64,000 bases of DNA from Mytilus edulis (lineage: Eukaryota > Mollusca > Bivalvia > Mytilida > Mytilidae): positions 84,828,604 to 84,892,603 of the forward strand of contig NC_092349.1 in NCBI RefSeq assembly GCF_963676685.1, in the 5' to 3' direction. The notes under the pieces were generated by a model, which was given only the letters and a program-made list of their open reading frames with translations, did not search any database and was not told the origin of the DNA. Made by a program: the position numbers and the translations under genes. Positions 34,748 through 45,400 of the stretch are shown here, piece by piece; position 1 is the stretch's first letter; each line of letters begins with the position of its first letter.

Positions 34748-34997
34748 CAGATCAAAATAGTTAAAAAGCCAAACAAATACAAAGTTGAAGAGCATTGAGG
34801 ACCCAAAATTCCAAAAAGTTGTGCCAAAATACGGCTAAGGTAATCTACTCCTGGGGTAAGAAAATCCTTAGTTTTTCGAAAAATTCAAAGTTTTGTAAAC
34901 AGAACATACTCGTCAAATAAATAAATATTGAAATGGAATAAAAGAATAAAAGAAAATTCCGCTTCCTGTATTCCTGTAATAGTCAAACTCTACTTAC

Positions 34998-35030
34998 TTG
35001 TTAATGAAATATGTGTTCTTCTAAAAGCAA
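34998..35030 (-). other. CRP-B non-coding leader exon
   Basis: It contains the conserved catccattgc-tttagaagaacaca block and the donor AACAA|GTAAGTAGAG. The far edge is estimated from the TATA box. It splices to 33,719 across 1.28 kb. Confidence 0.6.
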
Positions 35031-35245
35031 TGGATGATTTTAATTGTATAGCAGATTCCTTATATACTCTTCCAGTAATGACAGCTGCTAGAGAACATTA
35101 ATTGCCTTTTTTTATTTCCACTATCTAAATCATATAGGGATACTTTTTGCAAATTACTCTGATAAACGCTGAATAAATTTGGTTTAATTATAAAACATAC
35201 TTGAAAATTATGCTAAGTGTTGAATCATTTCACAATGTAATACTT
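35031..35245 (-). promoter_or_regulatory. CRP-B promoter
   Basis: Minus strand: TATA element gtatataagg (35,058-35,067), E-box CAGCTG (35,082-35,087), the AT block ggcaattaatgttctct, then the distal words accaaatttattcagcgttt and gtgaaatgattcaacac. The order and spacing match A, C and D. Confidence 0.72.
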
Positions 35246-37030
35246 TATCAAGGACTAATTTCGATCAAATAAGAGCACATAAAGAGATTTTTTTTTAAAG
35301 CAAACTATTTGGGTTTGCTCATTGTAGATGGTCGTACGTTGACCTAGTTACTGATTTGATATATTAAAGCCATAGCAAATTTTGTGAAGATACGTATTTT
35401 GCATGCATACTTTGGTAGGTATACCCTTTTCAAGAAATTAAAAAAATATATTTTCCCATAAGACAGACGAAGGGTACATAAAGGACATTCAAACTCGGGA
35501 ATAGACTGACAATGCAATGGCTAAAAACAACAAAATACAAAACACAATATAGAAAATATTGGACAACAGGGGCCACATTAAACACTGAGGGTAATCTCAG
35601 GTACTTCAGAATAGTAACCAGATCCTACTTTACATTTGACATTCTGCTTTGGACAAAATTTAGGGACCTTTGTGACATTTTCTAGCTTATGTCCTGACAG
35701 TGTATTGTTACCATAACCTCGAATTTGTTAAAAGCAGTTATCTCAGTACCAGAATCTATGATATGCAAGACAATTTCAATTTTGAAATGATAAATGTATT
35801 TATATCTAACTTAAATTGTACTTTATATGCCAGCTTTAGCTGGCACTTATGGTAGAAGCATCGTTTTTGAATAAAGAACGATAACTCTCTCTACACGACC
35901 CATCTGAAAAGTTTCGTCACTCTCGTTAAATCTCGTACGATTATTTTTTTTTAATGGCGGCCAAATTTAACGTTTCAACGCGAACTTGAAAAAACGGGAC
36001 AGATAGGAATAATTTCAATATAAAATACGACATGAATTTTTATTTGTTTTACAGAAACAAGAATTTAGAAAGTTTGTTAACTTGTGAAGTTTATTTAAAT
36101 TTTATTGTACCACGGAAATTACCGAAGTTAGGACAACAACATCTGACGCCATGTTTCGTCTGCTACAACTTTCCATTATCAGTGAGGTCAAAACAAATTA
36201 CTTGAATAATCACAGGTTCTTCATTTAAAAGTCACAAAATCATAATTAACGATAACATATTTAGCGTAAACGTTCCGTCCAAACATGGGAACACAGAAAA
36301 AAACTCTGCAAGCAATACATTTCGGATTTTTTTTTATAATGACAAACTCCGGTGCACTGATTGACCATGCAGGACTACTTATGTTCATCTGCCACATAAT
36401 TCCACACATCAAGGAACAGTGATAATGACGTTGGTTATACTGTTGAATGTGATCACGGTTATTTATGAAGCCAATGGCGAATCCAGAACTTTTCATAAGG
36501 GGGGCACGCTGACGGGGCGCTTCAGTCATGCTTCAGTGATTCCCTATATAATCAGCAAAATTTTCCCCACGAAAAAGCAGATATCTACCTTATAAGTCCC
36601 AGGAGAAGGAAACTGTTTTGTTTTCTCTCTCTCTAAGGTTAATCATAAAAGGAGACTTGAGTCTGAGTAGTACATTTAGTACTGTATACATTGATGCTCC
36701 CATATTGTCCAAAATTATATGTTATGGGAAGATTATGATAACCCATGAGAATACCATGACTTTGCTACATGTAGGTATATACAGGGCATGTTACTTTGAA
36801 GAATGTGGGCTACGTCCTTTAAAATTCAAGCTGCAGCAGTTCCTTGTATATATTTTATGCATCAGTTTAAACCTGATGAAAACATTATCACTCTACCAAG
36901 TACTTTATCACTATATAACTGTCACTCAAGTTCACATTTCAACCTATTTAGCAATGCACAATTATGGTTACATGTATATACCATCACAGTACCAAAATTG
37001 CACTCAGTTACGAAATTGCTATTTAGCAAA

Positions 37031-37071
37031 TTTCTGCAGGGGTTTTTTTGGCAAAAAAAAACCTGCAGAAA
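37031..37071. repeat. Perfect-stem hairpin
   Basis: The text tttctgcaggggttttttt is followed at once by a reverse-complementary aaaaaaacctgcagaaa, leaving a loop of a few bases. It is probably a small fold-back remnant. Confidence 0.6.
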
Positions 37072-39114
37072 TCTTACAAGTTTTCTTTCACCATGACCAT
37101 GTAAAGTTATATAATTGTCATCTTTTTAAAATGAGCAAATTAAATTTGTAACAAGCATCCTTTTCTTCAAAAAATAATAGTTGAAGCATGGAATAATGTT
37201 AAATTGTTTGAAATATTTGAAGAATAAAACAAAACATCTGTTTATATTCCAGTTTTAAGGATTTTAAATTAACCATACATGTAATGATGTATGGAATTTG
37301 GGTACTGACCTCATTACAGTATCATGGATTGTTTAGAGGTCATTTCAAACCCATTTTTCTATGACTCTACATGGACTCAAAATTAAATTGGTGTAACTAT
37401 ATTTTAAAGAAGGATAGTCTACAAAATAAGCACAGAATAAACTTTTGCCTGGTACATAAAAAAAAAGTTGGTGAAAAAAAACTGACAATATACATGTAGG
37501 TGCAATTTGAGTATTCTCAACGTTATCAACTTCACAACAGAACTACAAATTTATTTTCATGACCAAAACAAAAAAAAAGGTACAAACTTAAAGGCAATAA
37601 AATGCTTCGCCATGCACAGCCTGATACAACCACAGATGTATATTTAGCATTTTAAAAACACCAATTTTTTTATTTTCAGTTGAAATCAAACATATTCTAA
37701 TTTGAAAACAGGTATCAGGTGAACTCAAACATTTCTATTCAGCAGAAGTCTTTAACTCCTTAATTTCATATGATAGTAAGTCCTACAAAAATATTGAAAA
37801 TGTGTACATTTAATTTTTTTCTAGTTTCTCTCATGTGAAAGCGGTACCTTTTTGGTCACTATTTATGTGTTGCGTCGAAATAAGAATTGTAACACTTTGT
37901 AGTGACTGAACAGGTTAAACAAATACTTCTCAAGAAACAGAAAAAGAAGACAACTTGGAACAGCACAAGTCATGCCAGTATACATGTATGTATGAATAAA
38001 AACTCAGATCTGACAGAATAGCATGGACAATATGTTAGGTATATGTCCTTGTGAATATATAGTGAGGAAAGTTATCAATAATTCTGCAGATAATGCAATT
38101 TTACCAAGTGTTTTGTACATTTTCTGTTGAAATTTTCACACAATAAGTGAAACATTCAAACAGGCTAAACTAAGTTTGTATTACTGAAAGTTTCAAACAA
38201 TGACAAGCGTTTTATTTACCAAATAACTCATGTGTTTCTGTGAGAGAAAAAAACATGTGCAATTTTGGTAATTAAAGGGAAAGAAGATCCTTTTGCAGCG
38301 CACTGGCGCATATCAATTGTGAATATATATATACTTAGTTACCAAATATATTTTCTTTATCATGATACTCACGTCGACATTATCAAGAAGTATACATCAT
38401 AGGAAAAATGCACCAATTACAGATAAAATATTTAAAACACCCTATTTTGTGTGCATCTCCTGCCAAATCAGTATTTGTTGCATCTATATATACTAGACCA
38501 GTTAGTTAAATAAATGAAATTAAGTTAAATTTTGGAAGAAAAACACAAAATTTTGAAAAAAACCCAACCCAAAAATGTTGTTCCATAACCAAAAAATCCA
38601 GATGCAAAAATCAATTCTAATCTTCCTTTTATGTATTGATCCTTCTAGTAAAATGTCATAGAGATCCATTCACTTATGCTCAAGTTATTCTGTGGAAACT
38701 AAATGTGTCTTCTCGAAAACAACTATGACATGATTAAGCATTACTCGAAAGCAAATTTTTGACATGCTTGTATTTCCCATTTCCATTCTCAATTTTATTC
38801 TGCTGTCATATAAAAACTTGAAAAGTAAACTACATCATGTACATGTAACAAAAAAAATATATGCAAGAAATGACATAAAACTGACTCTGAATACATGAGA
38901 CTCACAAACTGAAGATGATCAGGAATACAAATGTTTTTTTATTCGAGTCGGATTTTTTTCACGGAAGCCTTTCAGCACAATCAATTAAAAATCAAAATTA
39001 TTTAGACAAAATTTAACACTAGTATTAAAGTTTATCATAACAAATTGGCAAATATAGCCATTATCACCTAAAAAAACTACTGTGTACAGACTTATCTGTG
39101 CGCTTTGGGAAGTT

Positions 39115-39510
39115 TTAAGGAGCTGGCTTGTCATGTTTTGGATTCTTTGTCAGATTTTCGGAATCCTCTGGTTTTATCCATTTAAATGACTTGAAAAAAT
39201 TGCCCGGTGACCCCCTTTTTTCTTTTTGAAATTCTTTAACATGTATAATGATAAGCCATCTGTAAAAGTCTTATAAAATTTTAATTACTTTTTAACAGTT
39301 TTTGAAAACTTTAACTTGTCAATGATAAAGCTATGAAAAGTCAAGAGAGAAAATTTTCCCGCCAAAATTTCAATGGCTCATATCTCGAAAAGATGCACGG
39401 TGACCTATATATTTTTTTTGCTTTTTGGATTCCGTTATTAATTCCTTATCAATATAAACTAGTGTTTTGAAAAGTTAATTACTTTGAAACTGAGAAGCGA
39501 GCTCCCTTAA
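39115..39510. mobile_element. MITE-like element, ends TTAAGG(G)AGCT
   Basis: The left end ttaaggagctggctt and the right end aagcgagctcccttaa are imperfect inverted repeats with TTAA at both tips. The interior is AT-rich and non-coding. Confidence 0.55.
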
Positions 39511-40234
39511 ATGTTTTTAGATATATAAAAGTTAAATTTATTTTGCATATCTGAAAGATAAAATCATTTTTGGTGAGGTCTGGATTCAAAATATTTTTTT
39601 GTCCTCTGCTTGAACAGATTTTTTATTCATCAATTTGGGAATCAGGATATTTTTTGAGAAAAAATACCATAACCCCTCCTGCCTTTTCAAGTTCAATGAT
39701 CGTTCCCTAAACATATTCCATCTGACGTTATAATTTTATTTTAAACATAAACAATACGTTAATGTAGCCTAGGACATTCGTTCTGAACATGCATGAAATA
39801 TTTGCCACTGGACGTTCAACAACCAACAACCAATCAATATATATAGGACATTGTCTTAGTATTTATTTAATAGTTAGCAATACAGCTTATAGGTATATCA
39901 TAAATAGGTACATGTATAAAGCTGGCATTTAAGGTAGCGCCTTCCTCATATTAAAGATATAATATGCTTTTTGCGGTTTTTCTGTTCACATGGCAATTAC
40001 TTGCTTTACTGTATTTAATTCTGTCAATAACCTTTTAATTTATATATATATTTTGAATTACTAAAACTTGAAAGACAACAACAGGTTTATATGATGTTTA
40101 AGGCCAATAGCTAGTTAGAAAAGGTCAGCTGCTGGTCATAATACGATATTCATAGAATCCGTATTTAAATATGTGTTTATTATTAGTGCGAACTATTTCG
40201 AAAATATATTCATTCACTAAAATTAAACTATCTA

Positions 40235-40390
40235 AAAGAGGGACCAAAGATAATAAGGGGGACAGTAAAATTCATAAATCGAAAATAAACTGACAACGTT
40301 ATGGCTCAAAATAAACAAAAACCAAACTAAAGCAAAACGTACCCCACCAAAAACTTGGGGTCATCTCAGGTGCTCCGGAAGGGAGTATAG
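40235..40390 (-). repeat. Reverse copy of the retroelement tail
   Basis: The text aggtgctccggaaggga at the right edge is the reverse complement of the cccttccggagcacct of the tail family. Upstream words (aaataaactgacaacgttat) fit the family read backwards. 35,455-35,765 holds a more degraded reverse copy (ggtacttcagaatagtaacc). Confidence 0.6.
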
Positions 40391-40584
40391 TTGTATAGTT
40401 AGATAATTTCTCGTTGGTATGAAAGTCTTACATAATTCTATTTTATTGACAACAATGTGGAAGAAAAACAATGGACTACAGATTTTTCACCACTTCTTAG
40501 TTTCTAAGTACAAACGTTGTAGATAGAATAATAACGATATGTCTCTAATGTCGTAACCACAATCTTGTCCACTTTTCAAAGAAA

Positions 40585-41040
40585 AAGTAAAATCACAAAA
40601 ATACTAAACTCCGAGGAAAATTTAAAACGGAAAGTCCCTAATCAAATGGCAAAATCAAAGGATAAAACACATCAAACGAATAGACAACAACTATCATCTT
40701 TCTGACTTGGTACAGGCATTTTTAAATGTAGAAAATGGTGGATTGAACCTTGTATTATATCGCTAAACCTCTCTCGAATGCATCCTACCATAAACGACCT
40801 ACCACCGAGTAAGTATTAACACTAGCTACACGACGGATGCAACATTTAGAACAGAATCTGCTTACCATACCGGAAGACCTGAGATCATCCATTGATTTTG
40901 GTAGAGTTTGTGTTGCTTAGTCTTTAAATTTCTATGTTGTGTTTTGTGTACTGTTATTCTTTTTAAGGCCTTACGTTGTCAGTTCATTTTCAATTTATGA
41001 GTTTGAATGTACCTTTAATATCTTTTGATTCTCTTTTAAA
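40585..41040 (+). repeat. Two adjoining dispersed repeats
   Basis: 40,585-40,780 is a gacttggtacagg-family copy (aatcaaatggcaaaatcaaa, ctgacttggtacaggcattt). 40,795-41,040 is a retroelement tail (cagaatctgcttaccatacc, gtttgtgttgcttagtcttt). They lie upstream of the CRP-C promoter. Confidence 0.65.
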
Positions 41041-41529
41041 AAATTGTTAACCACCCAAAGATTCTGAGTTGGATAAACCACCGAATCATTTTAACTCATT
41101 ATAGTTTCTCATTATGTCCATGCACATGGGTTATTCTGAAAGAAAAAATATTTTTTCAAATTAATTGTTCCAATTGACGTATTGTAGCTGTCTACGTTTA
41201 AGAATAATGTCACTAATCAAGTTATTATCAAACTTTATTTTAGACAGTTTTAGAACACAGATCGCTCAAAAACAAATCTTAAGGTTACCCCAACGACAAA
41301 AAACTGAAGTTAAATCAGAAGACTTAGAAGTGTTAAATAACCGAAGTTTGCATGTAAAATACGCGTATTGCACACGATTTATCAAAACCAACAGTAGGGT
41401 TATAAATATCAGAATAGGTCATCATATGGTATTTAACAATGAGAAAGCCCATACAGGTTGCCGATAAAAAAAAATGTCTCTATATAGAACATTATAATAT
41501 CTAAATTAGTCCTTGAAAAAAATATAATA

Positions 41530-41729
41530 TTGTAAAATGTGTCAACACTTTAGCATAATTTTTCAGTTTGATTTATAATTAAACCAAATTTATTCAGCGT
41601 TTATAAAGGTAATTTTCAAAAAAGTCTCCCTAGGATATATATAGCGGATATTAAAAAAGGTAATTAATATTCTCTAGCAGCTGTGAGAAATTGAAAAGTA
41701 TATAAGGAATCTGCAATACAATGAAATTT
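41530..41729 (+). promoter_or_regulatory. CRP-C promoter
   Basis: It contains distal tgtaaaatgtgtcaacac (41,531 on), accaaatttattcagcgttt, tagcggatattaaaaaagg, the AT block taattaatattctct, E-box CAGCTG (41,678-41,683) and TATA gtatataagg (41,698-41,707). This is the most complete match to the CRP-A promoter. Confidence 0.75.
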
Positions 41730-41767
41730 ATCCATTGCATTTAGAAGACCACATCTGTAATTAACAA
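41730..41767 (+). other. CRP-C non-coding leader exon
   Basis: The conserved atccattgcatttagaaga block ends in the donor AACAA|GTAAGTAGAG. It splices to the acceptor at 42,409 across the shortest leader intron of the four (642 bp). The left edge is estimated. Confidence 0.65.
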
Positions 41768-42109
41768 GTAAGTAGAGTATAATTGTTACAGGGAGCGACA
41801 TTTTCTTTTATACATTTTTCAATTTTCACTTATTTGATGAGCATCATATATATTCTTCATATAGAGAACGACATGGTTTTCTATTTTCTTCAAATGATCC
41901 AATATGTTATTGAGGGTGTGAAATCGTGTGAAATTGTATAAATAAGCACAAACGAAATGTAGAGTTAATGTCAGTGAGATAGCAACTAAATGAGTCAATA
42001 CATATCGAGAGGTGATCATACGGTCGTCATACTGAGACAAGTTTCCTTTTATCAAGGTTTTAATCGCCCCGAATCCAGAACGTTATGAGAACGTTAACAT
42101 TCAAATGTA

Positions 42110-42285
42110 ATGAGAGGTTTAGCCAGCTATAATACCAGGTTTAATGCCTGTACCAAGCCAGGAATATGACAGTTGTTGTAAATTCGTTTGATGTGTTTGA
42201 GCGTTTGATTTTGCAATTTGATTAAAGACTTCCCGTTTTGAATTTTTCACGGAGTTCATTTTTTTTGTGATTTTACTCTTTTCAT
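42110..42285 (-). repeat. Dispersed repeat, gacttggtacagg family
   Basis: The segments cctgtaccaagccaggaata and ttgattttgcaatttgatta are the family in reverse. It lies in the CRP-C leader intron and is the mirror counterpart of the copy in the CRP-B leader intron at 33,850-34,045, with the same flanking words. Confidence 0.7.
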
Positions 42286-42426
42286 TAATAACAACGCGCC
42301 TTAAAACAAACACATTTACACATTCACTCTAATTTTGTTCCTAAAAAATGTAAATAAATGGGTTTTTTTTCTGTATTTATTCAGTAGTTTCTTTTGGGTT
42401 TTTTTCCAGAATTTTAGATATCAAAG

Positions 42427-45400
42427 ATGAAGTACGCAGTGATTGCATTGATCGTAATTCTCGGTGTCTTGAGTGAGTATGATTAAATACTGAAGTGACT
42501 ACAAATATATGAACAATCTAAATTGCACTTCGCCTTTGTATGCATATATATACTAGTATACTTTTTTTTGTATTGTGCTATGTGAAACACCCATAAAGAT
42601 AAATTCAAATAAAAAACAGCTTCGCAATTTTAGTATATTTATACACTACATGTAAATATATATTGTCAGAAAATACAAGTCCGATTGTATGTGCTTCAAA
42701 AACAAGACGAAAAGCGAGACTAGCGGAAATTTTTTCGGTTTCCGAATTTTAATACATTTCATAGTTCCGGCAAAGTATAGATATTACTATTCATCTGACA
42801 ATTTACACCTAAGACTTGAAACTGTTGTTGTTTAAATCAAAATCGGAGATCAAAGAAATCAACATAGCATAGTTAAAACACAGACGTCAAAGAGGACACA
42901 TAAATCAACTGCTGCCTAAAAGTGAATTGTTTCTTGTTTGCTCAGCATCGAAGCGGGGTAACAAGAGGTTTTATTTGTACAAAAAAGGCGAAAGTTTATT
43001 TTGTGTACCTGTTAATTGAACAAAATATTATCAAGATAAAAGGTTAAAATTGTAAATACAGCTGATTCAAAACCACGCCTCTTTTGGGGAGATCATTTGT
43101 TGGTCGTACCTATTTTGTGTTGTTTACATATGGGTTCCCAGATATGATCTCCATGTTTCTTTTAATTGAGACACAACTTGGGAAATTTACCAGTATATTT
43201 ACAGATCGATAATGGTCAAATTAAATTACCTGTAGACTCAATGTTAAGGGAGGGGTAGTACATAATGTTAGTATGATTAAAATTTATAGCAGTTGGAGGC
43301 ATATAAATGTTGAAAATATTACGGAGAGCCCTATAATATGATATTTGCAAATTAAAAGTAGTGTATTTCACCTTTTCATTACTGTATTTACATTTTTATT
43401 GATTGATTGTTGGTTGCTTTACGACGCATTAGAACAACAAGGCTATATCGCGGCGATTTTTTTTAAATTTTATATCAGTTTTAAGGAACTTCATAGTTAA
43501 ACTAGAAAACATTTTTGCCGTTAAATTTATTTCTAAGGGGAATTGCATTGACTATATTTACAGAATTGTCACCTATAAGGAATAAGCTATAAAGTGGTAT
43601 TGAATTCTAGTCATGGGTTAGAGATATGACAATCGCAATGCATGGTTTGCGAAATCCCGAGAATCAAAATAAGATGGACGGCAAATAATGTTTTTGCTAT
43701 TCAAATGTTTTTGATAATTTTCTTAATAAAAGTATTTTCGGATGGTGAGAATAGACAAACACACGGGGGTCAATTGCCTTGTATATGTGTAAACTAGTTA
43801 TCAAATATCAGTCTTTTTTCGAAAAATTCAAAAGTTTTGTAAACAATAAATTTATAAAAATTACCACATTATTGATATTTGTGTCAACACTGAAGTGTTG
43901 ACTACTGGGATGGTGATACCCTCGGGGACGAAACGTCCACCAGCAGTGGCATCGACCCAGTGGTGTTAATAGTTATTAAAGGTACCAGGATTATAATTTA
44001 GTACGCCAGACGCGCGTTTCGTCTACATAAGACTGAACAGTGACGCTAATATCAATACTATACCATGACTTTTAAAACTTTCCTTAGCTTGTTTTGAAAC
44101 ATTGTTTTTGTATTCAAACAAGAGACAAATATGTCTTTATCGGGGTCCGATCTGCAGACAAGTCTCTAGTGCGGTCAAAGCGTTACGTAAACTATAACGG
44201 CTTGCTAAATGATTTAGTCTATTCAATCATTTATACTGGGAATACTGTATATATTTTTAACAGCACAAATAACCATCCAAATCTTACCTAACATTGTTAT
44301 TCATCATCAGTTAAGGATCATTATGTTTCTTGGATAATGCTTTCAACTAGTCTGAAAACGAAAAAAAAATGAAATGAAAAAAAATAATTATATATCTCAT
44401 TATATAGATATAGGAGATGTGGTATTAGTGCCAATGAATCAATCTTCATCTAACAGTGTCTAAGTAACAATTTATAAAAAAGTAAACCATTATATGTCAA
44501 GGTACGGCCTTCAAAATGGAGTCTTGGCTCACACCGAACAGGAAGCTATCAAGGGCCCCAAAAATACTAGTGTAAAACCATTCAAACGGGGAAATCAAAG
44601 GTCTGATCTATATAAAAAAGAGAAACGAGAAACACATATGAACTACATAAATAGAGAACAGCCACTTAACGACTCAAATATTGTTCTGTTGATTACTGCT
44701 GATGTGATTGTTATAAACAAGTCATTATCAAAAGGTAAGAATTGACAATGTGAGTCCAAAGTGATTTAAGTAACTATATTTCGCCTTTTGCTTTTCAATA
44801 AACTCATCATAGAAACCAGGATTAAAATTTTATATTTACGCCAGACGCGCGTTTCGTCTACAAAAGACTTATCAGTGACGCTCGAATCAAAAAAATGTTT
44901 AAAAGGCCAAATAAAGTTCGAAGTTGAAGAGCATTCAACAGTGAGCAAAACTCATATCACAAAGTAAGCTTATGGGCCTCAACATGACAAACCTTTGTTT
45001 TATACAGCCTAATATGTGCTGTTCAAATAAGCTCAGATGTAGTAAGTGTGTTTTTTATCTACATGCAGTTTATTTATTTAGTCTCTTATCATTTATAAAG
45101 TTTATAATGGTTTTTTAAGTTATCTCTGAAAGGACTACTGCAGTGGAAAAGTTTATTCGTCAGTCGACAAGACAAAAAAAATATAAATAACGACATTCCG
45201 AAATATTGTACTGCTGATCTTTGCAGACACTACATCTTTTGTTATTGTTATAAAAAAGTCAATATTAAAAGCTAAGAATCGTCAGTGTTAGATAAACAAA
45301 TAAATTGGTAACATTACAATATATCAAACAGAGTCCAAACTGATTGAAGCGACTATAGATCACCTCTCATCATTCAACACTGAGCAAAATAAATAAGTCA

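Larger units (their letters stand above)
34315..34912 (+). mobile_element. Retrozyme: two hammerhead-bearing units with 355-bp period
   Basis: The block agtaccaggattataatttt through tgtaaacagaacat occurs twice, starting at 34,326 and 34,681, exactly 355 bp apart and almost without differences. The intervening 34,560-34,670 (ccgaagtgctgactactggg, gataccctcggggacgaaac, agcagtggcatcgaccca) completes the unit. The two hammerheads cut, in minus-strand RNA, at 34,353/34,354 and 34,708/34,709, which would release a 355-nt monomer. There is no open frame, as expected of a non-autonomous retrozyme. It sits in the CRP-B leader intron with the ribozymes in the sense of that transcript. Confidence 0.85.
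35246..41500. other. Central spacer of the inverted duplication
   Basis: No conserved coding exon is recognised. Antisense and sense repeat fragments lie at 35,455-35,765, 39,560-39,725, 40,235-40,390, 40,585-40,780 and 40,795-41,040. 36,600-39,100 shows no repeat I recognise; its longest open frame (36,618-37,151) has no domain, is rich in Leu/Ile/Tyr as random AT-rich DNA would give, and ends over a hairpin at 37,031-37,071. The mirror axis implied by B/C lies near 38.4 kb and by A/D near 36.8 kb. Confidence 0.5.

Noticed and set aside
36618-37151. 177-residue open frame, the longest in the window
   Set aside because: No recognisable domain, composition as expected from AT-rich DNA, and its 3' part runs across a hairpin. 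No splice-linked partner exon was found.
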